Source: Glandiceps talaboti
Taxonomy: Eukaryota; Hemichordata; Enteropneusta; Spengelidae
Direction of reading: 5' to 3'
DNA length: 64,000 nt
NCBI RefSeq assembly: GCF_964340395.1
Contig: NC_135556.1
Coordinates: 15,833,600 to 15,897,599, forward strand
Below, in pieces: positions 26,796-39,818 of the stretch (positions are counted from its first letter, which is position 1; the number at the start of each line of letters is the position of its first letter). A program made the position numbers and the translations under genes. The notes under the pieces are model-generated. The model was not told the DNA's origin. It searched no databases and saw only the letters and a list, made by a program, of their open reading frames with translations.

Positions 26796-26913
26796 CCCTG
26801 TTAGCATCGTCATAGGATGGTGGTGCATTTGCATCATTTTGATACAACGGAGGTGGTGTCCCATAAGTTGGTGGGCCATCGATTCCTGATGTAGGAATAG
26901 CCGATTCCTCATC
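26796..26913 (-). CDS. TMEM272: TMEM272-like exon (N-terminal PPxY-rich tail)
   Basis: 118 bases between acceptor TCTTTGTAG and donor CAGGG|GTAAG, phase 0 in and phase 1 out. It reads DEESAIPTSGIDGPPTYG, then TPPPLYQNDANAPPSYDDANR. Three of the four PPxY motifs (PPTY, PPLY, PPSY) are here. The segment is acidic and predicted disordered; such tails commonly recruit WW-domain ubiquitin ligases and trafficking adaptors. Confidence 0.85.
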
Positions 26914-29900
26914 CTACAAAGAGAAAGAAAATGTGTAAAGCTAGCGGTCTCTAGATGGACATATTGATCGTTACAAAGAAAATGGATAAAGGAACAAGAA
27001 TTCCCATCAGGGTAAAAACAGAAACTTTAGCTCAGATCAGCATCTGCAAGAGTAATGAATCATCACCTATTAAAAAAAGAAAAGGTTAGACCATTTCTTA
27101 TGCAATGGTAGTCATCTTGTCTAGTGCTGTGGGTGGTAAAACTCTCATAAAACTTCAATATTGTGTACACATTTGACAGAAGTACATATAAAAACTATAA
27201 AATTATTTGTTGTAAGATACATGTAAATGTAACCAAAGATGTGTGCAACACCTGGAAACAGTGTGTTTTTAGCATCTTGTGAATGGGGTAGACTGTTGAC
27301 TGTTATACATGACCATGCTTGTTTATTATTATTATTTTGATTGCGTTGATGAAGAACAGCATCTTACTTCTCAGTAAAAAATAAAGTGCCATAGGTGTGG
27401 CAGGGGTATAACAAACATAAGTAACTGTTGCAACATCCCTAATGTAAGAATACAAGAGGACAGTGTGATGAATTAAAGCCAATCACATTACAGAATATTA
27501 ACATGTCTGACAAGAGCAAGAGTAAACAACAGAACTATCCAATTTGTATGTCCACAACATCACTAATGATCATTTTAAAACAGTAATGGCTGTGACATAT
27601 AAATTGCAAAGTCTCTAGTATGGCGAGTACACAACACATTTCTTATGTGTCAGAACATCACTGAACATTCCCACTATCTCAATAAGACAATAATAACTTT
27701 ACTATGTGACTGAATAACATGTTCTGTTTATTCATTTCAAGTGTTAAGGCCTCAGCCCATGACACACAAAAGAAGTACAATTTACTCAGAGAGAAAAATA
27801 AAATATTTACAAGACATAAGAAGAGAAAAGATTGACCATGTTTAGTTGACGTTTTCCTTTACAACATTATCGCAGCGTTTGTGATTTAAATAAAAACACT
27901 GAAAACTTATAAATAAGATTGAATAAGTCTCACATATGGAGCACAAAACACTTGCTTATTGTCTCCAGAACATCACTGAACATTCCCATAATTTCAAAAT
28001 AGTAATAACTGTTTGAACACATATTATACTGAGAAATAGCCACATTTATACAATGGATGTATTCAGTCTCCTGGTGCTGATTAGTATGCTTCTTAGCTGT
28101 GAAGTAACCTGGGGATGTAGCAGCATAAATGTGCACTGTACCTATTCACTGATAGACATCACACTGACTAGTACATAGCAAGGCTTAAATGTAGTCAGAT
28201 AGGAATCATACTAGTGAATTCAAATGAAAATCAGAAAGCTTAAATCCCAAATGAATCGTTATTCCCTGCATGATGTATGTTGTACAATCTCTGACATCTA
28301 AATTTGTTCAGATGGCATTACAATCTCTCCAGTGTACTGCTTTTAACTTATTAAGAAATATTTTAGCTGACGATATCCACACTTTGATCATGATTAAAAA
28401 TAGTGCCGTGGGCATTCTAACACAACTGACTACACTGAAATTGATTAAGTTCATATTGTTTCTGTATCTTGTATGAATGGCAGTAGATGATTTTCTCTGA
28501 TTTCCAAAAATGCATTGCATAAGAGTCAGACACCAAAATATGTGTGGTCACTTTTCAACTTGTTAATTTCTTTATTATTTGAAATAACTCTTTCATCATT
28601 AAACAATTGAATCACATATTGACAATCATGTTTATCAACGACACACAGTTTTTACTTGTTAAAATCGACACACAGTTTTTACGGTCCAGTTGACAACTAT
28701 CCTCCCGAGTAGTGTGAACAAAATCCTCTGTGCATACAAAACACATGACGCTGTATACATGTACATGTATGGGAGGCACACCATTCTTGGTTGTGTCATA
28801 AAATAACGTATTGCCACATCTTTAGTCTATTCACAGGGGAAATCAGTATCAGGGGAAAATTCATGTTGTGTTGACATGAGACTATCCTCATCTGTAAAAA
28901 GATCGGTACCTATAATAGTATAACATGCCAAATTTGATATTTCTTATGAACTCAAGTTATCAGTAATGGCATACCCAAATGTAGCACTCTCTTGATGTCA
29001 TTGTACTAAAGTTTGTACAAAGACACAAATCTGTTCTTTCGAAATGGTACATAATAAACACGTATATGTACAACAAGTTGCTTGTTGAATATTAATTTCA
29101 ATGTACTATAACCTGTAAAGTTATAACAAGTTAATATGGATATGATGTACATTGTACTTCTGGCAATAACACCATACTTTTATTTCCAGTACATACTCTT
29201 TTCCATAGAAGCTAGGCAGCAGCCTGTAACAAGCAATCCACGATCAATGATCCACAGCTGAAAACCCATAGCACATGATTGAGAGCGAGAGTGTCTCTAG
29301 CCTGAAAGATCCAGGTATTCCTTCCACTTATAAGTTATATAATGTGCTCACCAGTGTGAATACATATTAGTGAACCAGTGCACCTTTCAGACTACAGTGT
29401 CTCTTAACTGCAGTTCTCTTACGTTTCATTCTTTTCACCATTTAGAGTACCAGTTTCATTATTACTTTTGTGGACTCTAGCACTGTATATATGTAGATTG
29501 ATTGATTGATTGATTGATTGATTGACTGCCTCACTGAACCAAGTGTGAGAGTTATCAGCATCACTCATCAGCATATTATATAACCTTATGGCCTCTATTT
29601 TCCTTTAAAAATTTGATACCTTCTAACAGTTTCCGAGTGAGTGTATCATTCTAAATTACTTAGAAATAAGGGCAAAAAGGTTAATGATGACGGTGGCCAT
29701 ATACTCTGACAATTTAATAGAACACCCTACGGGCTAGCAGAATTTAGAAGCTTGTGCAGTTTTCAGGAATGGGGTGAGTACTTTCCATGCAAGCTTACTA
29801 TTCTGTACAGATGCACACTTGGCATTACAAAGTAACATTTTCCCCAAGATAATTAGTATTAAGTAATGGTATATTTAATGTTGTTTTGTACATTTGTATG

Positions 29901-32865
29901 CTTACAGTGTTTTCAACAAATTGATATGCTTGTCTAGTAATAGCATAAATTTCTATGGAAAGATGAAAACTTGCATTACAGTGTATGTATGTGGAATACA
30001 TAATTATTCACATACATTTTGTCATAAAGTTGTAGAATTTTAGATGGCACTTAAATTTATGGCATTTTATATTGTGGACATGCAAGGACTACAATTATAT
30101 TTTCTTGTATAACTGTTATCAAAAGGTGCTGCATACTCAAGCCAATAGGAAAGAGTCTTTTCAAGTACACACTGCAAGAACACATCAGGTACAAGTCATA
30201 TTCATTGCACCCTGATCGTAAATATTTTGTTTATTGATTTGATAAATTCTATAAAAATTAAGGTTACCGTAATACTGACTTGAAAATACAACACAGAAAA
30301 AAATCCACTGAATGCGGGTAATGAGGTAAAGCAGGAACGAGACAAGTGTCATGCAAAGACATGCAATGTATTTAGTGTCAGTAACTCATCAAAGGATAAA
30401 CACCACATGAGCCCAGATCCCATGACTCTGTTTACTGATAGAATGCTACACATAATAAGTGTTACTGTTGCATTATAATTTCCACAAAGCAAACTGATAA
30501 AAGCATTGCATGAACCTACATCAAAAGGCACCCACTGTTGTTCTTGTATCAGTTGTAGTGTTGTTTTTACCTAATTTTGTCTTTGCGTGAAGTCTTCTTT
30601 CCTTGACTCATTCATTCAAGCAAAGGTACTGCAATTTTTTTGCACGTTTTAGGTACATTTTCATTATATTATATTTTTTTAGTTTTAGAGAAGTAACAAT
30701 TGAATGTAACATGATTTCAAACAATTGTACAAGCAAAACAAAAACTGACCAAAGACACATATTCAAGAATATTAACATGAGTAGACTAGAGACTACAATG
30801 TACATTTGTACATGTAGTTGTTGGCTTTCCAATCTAGCAATCAAACTGAGTGACTGGGATGATGTCTTTATATTCTACACACAAATCTAGCTAGACATCA
30901 TGTTGAGTAGGTCTACAAACAGATGAATCTAGTTACAACAACATGCACATCAGTATATGTAGTAATCCATCACACTTTTGTAATTGCCCCCTTCATTCGC
31001 ATTCCTATTATGTACAAATTTTGTTTACGTTCGAACTCCACGTCCATTCAACTTGTGGATGTGATAACGTCATTGGTCATTTAAAATTCAGCACAGAAAC
31101 TTGCGCTACATGTAAATAACACATCATCCTTGCATTGAGTATGATCACTGAATTGGATGGACAGCAAACCGAACTAATATACTCTAATCTATATCTGACT
31201 GTATATTTGTATGTTGATATTTCTACTTGATAATCTGGTGTGTTTTTTTACAAAGTATATATTATAAATATCTACATTGCAATTTATAGTCTGGGTTCGT
31301 TAAGCTACATTCTACACACATGCCACCATTTCTACCTTTTAATTCTCTGTGTACTGTCAACTTTCTCTGTTAACTTCATAATGGAACTAAGCATGGATTA
31401 TCTTCTATTGACCAGAATTTAGCACAACCTCAATTTAAATTCATCATTCCAGCTGGGGGTTAAGGAGCTCCAATTCATACATGACAGCTTTATTGCCTGT
31501 TTAGAAATGAGGTGTTAAATAGATACAGTTCAAGTACATTTTGTTTATCAAATTACACAAGTCATACTATAGAAATGTCAAACACAAAGCAATTATGACT
31601 TGACTAGATAAATTGAAAATCAAGATTATCATTTGATACTTAAGAGATGTCAAGACGCTCCCATATATCATGACTATACGGATTACATCTACCTACAAAA
31701 AGACTGGAAAAAAGTCGATATAAATGCTCTTCAAACATTCCAGTTTCATTCCGATTCAGTTTTTGACCATTCATTTTTAGATCCAATTTCAAAACACAAA
31801 TCTGATAACTCTGACTGTTATTATCAATCATCAAACTAGATACACTAGGTACATTCCTTGTAATTTACCTATGTATTAATCAGCCCCAGCTGTTTTTGTA
31901 TTTGAAATCTTTTGAAATTTGATCTCAAATCACTTTCCTCATACCTAATTTGCATACCACAGATGGGATAAGTGGAAATGACACATGTACATGCCATTTT
32001 AATCATCACAAATAAGACCGATCCACTGAAGAGTTTTTGAAAGGCTTCCAATAACATACCTAATTTGCATATCAATAATGGCATCATCTTGCCTTGAACA
32101 ATTCGTCATTGAGGTACATTTACCCCTAGGCATATCCCCACTCCTAAGCTCAGTAAGTTGTTTCTCCTAATTTCACTGGTATACATTTTGCTTTGTAATT
32201 GTATAAATTCCCAAATTCTAGATCACAAATATGCTGATTGTGATTGACTTTGCCTATAAGTAGCATCTTCTCCAAGTACATATATGTACAAATGTATCAC
32301 CAAGCAGCATTTAATTATAAGCTTTTCTCAAAAATATCATATTTATTTATCTACATACAGTTAATTTATGAAGTTAAGTTAGATGTTCTCAATTGAGCAT
32401 CTGAATCAAAGATACGGCCAAGTGGACTTTTGACCACATATTTTTGATTTACACCTTATTTCTTAGTGAAGATGGGTTCTTAGTCATTCTTAGAAATAAT
32501 TTGCATATCAACAAATGAAATAACTCTGTATGTACACTCCTTGGAATAAGTCAAGTAATTTTCAAATAAATCTGCTCTGTATTTTTGGCCTATAAAGTTA
32601 TGTTCTTCCAAATATGATACTTTTTGGTCTAATTTGCAATCAGTTATGTTATCACTATGTCCTTGTATCATCCACCAACTAGACACCCAACATATCAATC
32701 TCAATGCACTCAGCTAAGGCTTTGATGCACATGCTCATACACATGCTTTTAAAGACTGACAAATACACTTTCATTTGCATTTTTATTTCCGAGAAAAAAG
32801 ACGACATCACACATTATAATATTAGCATGCTGATCAATCCAAAGAACACACTTTTGTTAATAATA
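26914..32865. other. 3' part of the 32.6-kb intron, nothing recognised
   Basis: AT-rich with scattered short open frames. A (GATT)n tract at 29491-29525 is the only clear repeat. Several short TACATGTA-type palindromes occur, for example near 28758-28770. Confidence 0.4.
29491..29525. repeat. (GATT)n tract
   Basis: About eight GATT units. It may be the tail of an otherwise unrecognisable retroposon lying to its left. Confidence 0.85.
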
Positions 32866-33035
32866 CCCCATCATTCAAAACAAATGGCCAACACACCATT
32901 GTCAATCAAACTCCATCATTCAGAACAAATGGCAAACACACTATTGTCGAACCCAATCATTAAAAACAAATGACCAACACACATCCATGCCAATCAACCC
33001 TATCTATCAATCAAAACAAATGGGCAATACACTCA
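32866..33035. repeat. Degenerate minisatellite, period 40-55 bp, four copies
   Basis: Units of the form CCATCATTCA.AACAAATGGCCAACACAC.ATTGTCAATCAAA recur from 32866, with the last copy ending near 33035. The open frame at 32704-32973 partly reflects this array. Confidence 0.65.
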
Positions 33036-35138
33036 ATTGTTAATAATTACTTAGAACGGTCTTCTTGTAGATACTGATCTTGACCATGGACAACATGATA
33101 ATATTTCATTGCATACATATACAAAGTAATTTCACCTGTCACTCATGTAAATGTACATGTATAATGTATCTGTTACAACTTTAAGTGTTTCCGTTACAGT
33201 TTTTTCCAGTGCGTTATTTGGCTTGATAATAAATATTGCGTATTTTCATTGAGTACAGCAGATGCACTGCTTCCTCCAAACTGCATAAATTATTATATCT
33301 TTACGTCTATTACGCACATTTTTGCATAAAGGCAAACACTGTGTATTCTTATAAGTATGGTAAAACAATGACTTCCAGGGTACATGTCCCCATTTTATGA
33401 TTTTATCAGTTATTCTTCAATACTTCGGACTACATACATGTAAATACCAGTGCATTTCATCATGAGCATGAAAGGTTAAAGGTTCAAAAGGTTTTCACAC
33501 AAAGCAAAATTTTTATGCAGTACACAATGTCATTATATACATGTAACAAAGCAATGTACAAGTATTTAGATGCAAGCCTTGAACTTCAGAATAAGAATTG
33601 CAAGAACTCTAATCAACACAAAAATATGGTTCAGCATACACGTACATACCAACTTCTTTATATACACAATGTAGAGCTAGAGGTCAAAATGATATCAAAC
33701 TTCAGGATTTTTAACAAAACGTAATCCAATATGATCACAAAACATCATCTGTTTACTATATGGAAAAATAGGAGACCGTCTATTTCCTCGAAAACAAGTT
33801 GGTAAAATCCAATTTCTTTCATTATTTTAAAATGACCAGGAACAAGTGTTCATATGGCAAAGCACAGAGAGACTTATAAACTTTGATTTTCAGGGAAATT
33901 GATCCCTGGGGCACAGTCTATCTCAATCAAGGTTTAGTACTGTACTACTATGTAAAGAGAAAAGAATTGGTTTTCAAATTAGGAAACTTAAGATTGTAAT
34001 TTTCCCTTCTCCCATATCTGATGAACACTCCATGCTACTACAGACGCCAAGGTATTTTAAAACACGACCATTTAAGGATTATTACTGGAAATAGCTAGTT
34101 TGTTTTTAAACTTCAAAAAAAATCGTTTCCCATAAACGCCAATTTTAAAGATAACGAAAACATACCACAATCACACATTGCCTTCACAATACATTTTGCC
34201 ATTTAATCAATGAACAGTCAGGTTACTGCTATAAAATAACCTACAACAGGAATTATGCAGAATTTAATCTAAGGTATATTACACTATATGCTCTGTTAGT
34301 GCAAGGAAATTGGTACCTTCCAGTTTAATACAAACATGCATATATGAAAAACTAGCTGTTTCATGCATGGATGGATTTAATTATCCCCATATTTCCTCAA
34401 AAGTGGGTTTTAAGATTACTAGTTTGCATCAGCTAGCGCGCACACATCTACATTACCAACAATCTGATTACAGCCACTGTGCTTCTTGAAATTGATACTA
34501 TTAAACTTCCTATCTCAATATTGTGCATGAGCTGTATTGCGTTCACGTAATTCTGGTTCATTTTCAGACAGGCAAATGCTTCACACTACTAGTAGAATAT
34601 CAATGAATAGCAACTATATGAGTATAGCCATGCAAGACCCTGACTGGAGCCAGCCAGCTTATCAAGACCATCATATATGTGCTAACCTTATAGTTATATA
34701 AATCATTCTGTCTATCAAGCTAAGTATGTAGATTACGGAATTGTAGGCTATTACTATTGATATCACTATTGATAAAGCTTATCGTGGTTCAAATGGTACT
34801 TACATGCAAGATATCCCTGATCTACCATGTAAGCTAGGATTGACAATGTGACACATGCATATTGTTCCGTGCAAGAGTTCCTGTCCTAAATGCATGTCAA
34901 TACTTAGCTAAATTACCATACACATACACACTGCAGTAATAGATTGGCACTGTGTTGGCTGCAAACTAAGGAATTGGACAGATGCAATTAGAAATATTGT
35001 AAATTTGTTAAATTCTATTTCTTGTCCAATGAATTATTTCAAAAGAGGACATGAAAGGTTATAATATAAATGATCTTATTTGAACAAATTGAGTAACATT
35101 ATTTTCCATGTTTGTTGATTTTTTTGTACATATCTCAT
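33036..35138. other. Intron sequence, nothing recognised
   Basis: AT-rich, no exon or repeat recognised on either strand. Confidence 0.4.
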
Positions 35139-35524
35139 CAATCTGATTAAAATCTGATGTGGTGAAAGCGAGTAACAGAAAATCTCGTTTGAACCTCAAG
35201 GATCTTGAAAAATTTCTTCAACCAATCAGCATGCTTCTTTCAAAATCGTTCGACTGCCACCGACAGGTCATGTCGTCAATGCAATCCTCTGTGTGTACGT
35301 TCATTTGTTTTTGTAATTTCTCCATTATGCGCAGCCGCCAACATAACGGTCATCCTGAGTGGCTACTAAAATGTGAGCGATTCAAACGAGATTTTCTATT
35401 ACACAGGGTCAGATGTGGGAAGGCGGCAATCACCTGGAACAAAACAAATGTCACAAAATGAAGGGAAACTGAGGTAAATAAAGACATCTAGCCGCTTTCA
35501 CCACAGAAAATTTTAATCAGATTG
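35139..35524. mobile_element. Palindromic MITE, family member 2, carrying a nested insert
   Basis: The outer ends match member 1 (CAATCTGATTAAAATCTGAT at left; TTTTAATCAGATTG at right), followed inward by TGTGGTGAAAGC and GCTTTCACCACA. The right arm is complete (AACAAATGTCACAAAATG...GAGGTAAATAAAGAC). The left arm is interrupted just inside its end by a second inverted-repeat element at 35172-35402. Confidence 0.85.
35172..35402. mobile_element. Nested inverted-repeat element inside MITE 2
   Basis: A 231-bp segment bounded by 22-base inverted repeats (starting GTAACAGAAAATCTCGTTTG, matching at 21 of 22 positions) lies within the larger MITE. A 100-codon open frame runs across it and the host MITE without recognisable content. 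This is either a nested insertion or capture. Confidence 0.65.
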
Positions 35525-36019
35525 ATATCCTCTACAATATTTTGAAATATCAAAATATAGCAGGTTAAAGAACACATCAATGTGACAAAATCATCTCACT
35601 CCGGGCCTTGACTATGGAAATTACATGTAAATTAGATATTTGACGCAAGCTGAGTTGTGCCAAAATAAAATCACATTTTAATATTCATACCTTATCTTCT
35701 TCTGTGCTATTGATAGTAAACAGCTATTTAATTAATACTAGTATGACAAAGTATCGTTGATAATTTTACAGAAATTCAAATATGAATATTATATTTTACA
35801 CTGAGGTGATAGATCATATACAGTGTAGACAGTATTAGGCTGAGTAGTTATTTTGGTTACAAACAGAGACTGCATTGAAAACTTAAGACATCATTATTCA
35901 AACAGCCACCAGTGTGATTGAAAAGCCTGTCAGATACTTATTCTGTCTGTCACAGTTCCTTAATGCACTGGTGCTGTGATGACATAGAGTTAATTGTACC
36001 CTAGCTCTTGGACAGTTAA

Positions 36020-36380
36020 TGATAACCAGAATCAGAGTTGTCAAGTATTGCTAAATATGGCATTGGTCCAATGATGATAGAGAGTGAATTACAGCTTAGA
36101 TATCAGATAGTCATGATGGAGTCATGATGGGCATATGGTTAGAGTGGCCGGCTTTGAATCTGCAGATTGCATACAAATACATTGTACAAGGCTATATATA
36201 GTGAATTATGTATTGTTCATGTAGTGAATTATGTAGCTTAGATCTCAAACACTGTATGATAACCTGAGTCAATGCTGTAAAGTATGACAGTTTAGCACAG
36301 CTAAATATGGCATTGGTCCAGTCATGATGTAGAGTGAATTACAGCTATGATGTCAGATAGTTTATGATATTGATAACCTG
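36020..36380. repeat. Degenerate tandem duplication, two copies about 240 bp apart
   Basis: GATAACC.GA.TCA..G.TGT.AAGTAT followed by GCTAAATATGGCATTGGTCCA, GAGTGAATTACAGCT and TCAGATAGT occurs near 36020-36112 and 36257-36362, with the start of a third copy at 36371. Confidence 0.7.
36129..36172 (+). pseudogene. tRNA-like fragment
   Basis: GGGCATATGGTTAGAGTGGCCGG followed by CTTTGAATCTGCAG resembles the D-arm (box A) and anticodon arm of a tRNA or tRNA-derived SINE. No box B or acceptor-stem partner follows, so it is at most a relic. Confidence 0.25.
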
Positions 36381-36439
36381 AATCAATGTTGTCAAGTATT
36401 GATTTTACACTACAACTATAACCACCATTTGGACAAATT

Positions 36440-36615
36440 TACATATGTTGCAAAACAAAGTGATGTGCATATGTCACCTTTGTGCCAGGTTTGAAAGAAC
36501 TCAGACATTGCATGTCTGAGAAATGACGTATTAGGGACGGACGTATGGACGGATGGACAGAGCCCATTGTAATACATTGTACATTTGTAGTCCCCCCCCC
36601 CCCCCCCCTTGGGTG
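36440..36615 (+). repeat. Dispersed AGGTCA/GGACAG repeat, copy 4 (3' part)
   Basis: Only the right part is present: CAAAACAAAGTGATGTGCATATG, CACCTTTGTGCCAGGTTTGA, GGACGGACGTATGGACGGATGGACAG, then AGT with a C run of about 18 bases at 36591-36608 and CTTGGGTGACT in place of the usual hairpin tail. Confidence 0.68.
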
Positions 36616-37429
36616 ACTTACAAAAGACCATGACGGGTAATGACCATGCATGCTTTCATATGGCAACACTTTGAGAACTTTGTTTTTCAGTGAAATTCGT
36701 ATGCAAGATGCATTGCTACCTTAATTTTACATGCACACGGAAAATGACATAAGCCGTTCATGTCATGAGTGTCATTGCCGAGAGCTCTTTCAAAAATATC
36801 TAACTTGCATTAGAGAAGGAAATTTTACAATTGTCAACTGTGACAAGATGTCATTAATTTACATCAATCACAACCCTAGAGTCCTATAACTTTGTACCTG
36901 TATAGATACTACTAACCGTCCATTATTTCATTAAATTCAAAGCCATAATACGGAACTGAGAGAGTACAATATGTTAGAAAGGTTAACTAACTAGCCATAT
37001 AGAAGTATGTGACTAAAATACATATTATTAAACTGATACATCTGTACTGGTAATACATCCTTGGTGATGCTAGTGTTTACATACATGTTTGTATGTGTGT
37101 AAATGTAAGTTGTATAAGTACATTGTACATACTGTGAATGTACCTATGTATTTTGGGTCTAAACTTATTTAGCTGAAAATGACTTTGTGCCATAGTAAAT
37201 CATCTGTGAGAATGGAATCCTTTTCACTTGGAAATTTGAAATGTGACAACCTACATCAAAATGGCTGATTCGTTTTAATGGGAATCACTTACAAAAAGAA
37301 GTATACTGTCATCAATACATGTAATTGTTTATCAGTCAAAATATATTTAGTAAAGTGGAATCCAGATTTGACAAATTATCTGTTAAAATGTTTGTGTGGC
37401 AAATAAATACAACATACATTCACAGTATA

Positions 37430-38420
37430 AAGTATTGCTGCAATGTTTCAAGTATGACACTGGTACTCCAACCTTCATTTTACTAAGCTATATAGACGCA
37501 AACTAAATCTATTGTTCTTCAATGTGGTAGGTTCCACAAGTGGGTGATAGCAGTTCCTCTGTTGTGTGATTCTAATCATTATATGATCAAGATAGTGTAA
37601 ACATCGCAAGTCCCAAAACAACACTGCAAGTTTACGGAACTTTTAATATTACGAAACTTTTAATAAACTAGTTTTCAGAGACGCCTCCTTACTGAGACTA
37701 TAATTAAACCAACATCCATCCAATAGTTTTTCACTGTTGTATCAACATGTTGCGACAATACTTTTAGTTTGTGTCTATCTTAGAAAACTGAAAGCTCAAT
37801 TACCAATTGCTGCAATGTTAGTACGTATGATACATTTCAAACAATGAACAACACTTTCACCCCTGTTATGTACATGTATGTCATAATAACCCAAATATAC
37901 AGGAATCAACTCTATCATGTACTTGGAACAGATACGAAGTTTTTGGTATGCATACTGATGAGACCTTCAAAATGCATTACATGTAGGCCTGTCGAATCTC
38001 CCACTCTCTTCACATTGATGCGGCTTGCCTGGATATACAAATTAGTATTCCTGACTGAAATGCATAAACTGATAGATCTTGACTGGTAATGTACGCTTGG
38101 TACTGTTCATGTTTAAATGTACTTACATTAGTACATGCCTGGTGTATTTATGTACATGTAATACATACAATGTACATGCATTGCGACAATGTTTCAAGTA
38201 TAATTTATACATTTAAAACAATAATCAACACTTTCATCTGTCATGTATGCCATAATCAAATAGATAGGGATCAACTCTATAATGTATTTGGAACAGTGCA
38301 TGATTGAGCATTTGGTATACACACTGATGAGAACTACAAAATGCTTTACAGGTAGGTTTGTAACATCTCCTGTTGTCTTAACTTTCACATCGCTGCAACT
38401 CTCCTCGATACACTAATTAG
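37430..38420. repeat. Degenerate tandem array, period about 370 bp
   Basis: Two clear copies (about 37810-38075 and 38180-38420) share ACAATG..CAACACTTTCA, ATCAACTCTAT.ATGTA.TTGGAACAG, ACTGATGAGA, AAAATGC.TTACA.GTAGG and AATTAGTATTC in order. A weaker relic begins near 37435 (CTGCAATGTTTCAAGTATGA). Open frames in the two copies are not conserved with each other, arguing against coding. Confidence 0.65.
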
Positions 38421-38821
38421 TATTCATTCCATGCCAGCTATTAATGTCCAGAGGCTCCACAGCATTGCTGTCTTGCCATTACTGCTTTTCTATTTGCTTT
38501 AATTGGTTAGTCGTAATGTGTGCAATGACTATATGTAGGTTTCTCACTAGAATAAATGGTGTATGTGCACCAAATGAAAGGAATGCTAGTTTTGCTAGAT
38601 TGAGGCAGGTGGAGTTTTCAGTCTTGATATACCGTAAGTAAGCAATGAGTTGTACATGTATTTCTTAGACATGCAGTATTTCCTGGGGAGTAAAATGCTT
38701 TCGGTTTCCTTGTACTTGGTATGATCTGAAAACACCACATATATGTACATGTATGTTAGGTGTTCTCCTGAGACTCCATCACCTATTTGGAATACCATTA
38801 TAAGTAAGTTTACCTGACTCT

Positions 38822-39818
38822 GAACATGCAACTGTTACACTTCAACCTGTTACCTGTATTGTAACAGAGTAACCTCACTGTTAGCTGTATTGTAACCCAA
38901 CTGTTCCCTGTATTGTAACTGAGTAACCTCACTGTTAGCTGTATTGTAACAATGTAACCAAACTGTTCCCTCTATTGTAACATAGTAACCTCACTGTTAG
39001 CTGTATTGTAACAATGTAACCCAACTGTTCCCTGTATTGTAACAGAGTAACCTCACTGTTAGCTGTATTGTAACAATGTAACCCAACTGTTCCCTGTATT
39101 GTAACAGAGTAACCTCACTGTTAGCTGTATTGTAACAATGTAACCCAACTGTTCCCTGTATTGTAACAGAGTAACCTCACTGTTAGCTGTATTGTAACAA
39201 TGTAACCCAACTGTTCCCTGTATTGTAAGAGTAACCTCACTGTACCTGTTAGCTGTATTGTAACAATGTAACCAAACTGTTCCCTGTATTGTAACAGAGT
39301 AACCTCACTGTTAGCTGTATTGTAACAATGTAACCCAACTGTTCCCTGTATTGTAACATAGTAACCTCACTGTTAGCTGTATTGTAACAATGTAACCCAA
39401 CTGTTCCCTGTATTGTAACAGAGTAACCTCACTGTTAGCTGTATTGTAACAATGTAACCAAACTGTTCCCTGTATTGTAACAGAGTAACCTCACTGTTAG
39501 CTGTATTGTAACAATGTAACCAAACTGTTCCCTGTATTGTAACAGAGTAACCTCACTGTTAGCTGTATTGTAACAATGTAACCCAACTGTTCCCTGTATT
39601 GTAACATAGTAACCTCACTGTTAGCTGTATTGTAACAATGTAACCCAACTGTTCCCTGTATTGTAACAGAGTAACCTCACTGTTAGCTGTATTGTAACAA
39701 TGTAACCAAACTGTTCCCTGTATTGTAACAGAGTAACCTCACTGTTAGCTGTATTGTAACAATGTAACCAAACTGTTCCCTGTATTGTAACAGAGTAACC
39801 TCACTGTTAGCTCAGTGT
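38822..39818. repeat. 62-bp minisatellite (about 16 copies) built from 31-bp half-units
   Basis: The phrase CTGTTAGCTG recurs at 38878, 38932, 38994, 39056, 39118, 39180, 39246, then every 62 bases from 39308 to 39742, with a last truncated copy at 39804. Each 62-bp unit contains two related 31-base halves: ACTGTTAGCTGTATTGTAAC then AATGTAACCMA, and ACTGTTCCCTGTATTGTAAC then AGAGTAACCTC. The early copies are shorter or variant. The array is highly homogeneous in the middle, so amplification is recent. Confidence 0.95.

Noticed and set aside
28862-28897. Minus-strand exon-like sequence after CTTTTTACAG reading ATGAGGATAGTCTC
   Set aside because: It resembles the starts of neighbouring exons (acceptor then GAGGA), but no frame gives a donor whose phase fits the exon at 26796-26913, and the acidic reading ends in a stop.
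37844-38388. Adjacent plus-strand frames of 81 and 72 codons as paired small genes
   Set aside because: They lie in the two copies of a degenerate 370-bp repeat, and their protein sequences are not conserved between copies.
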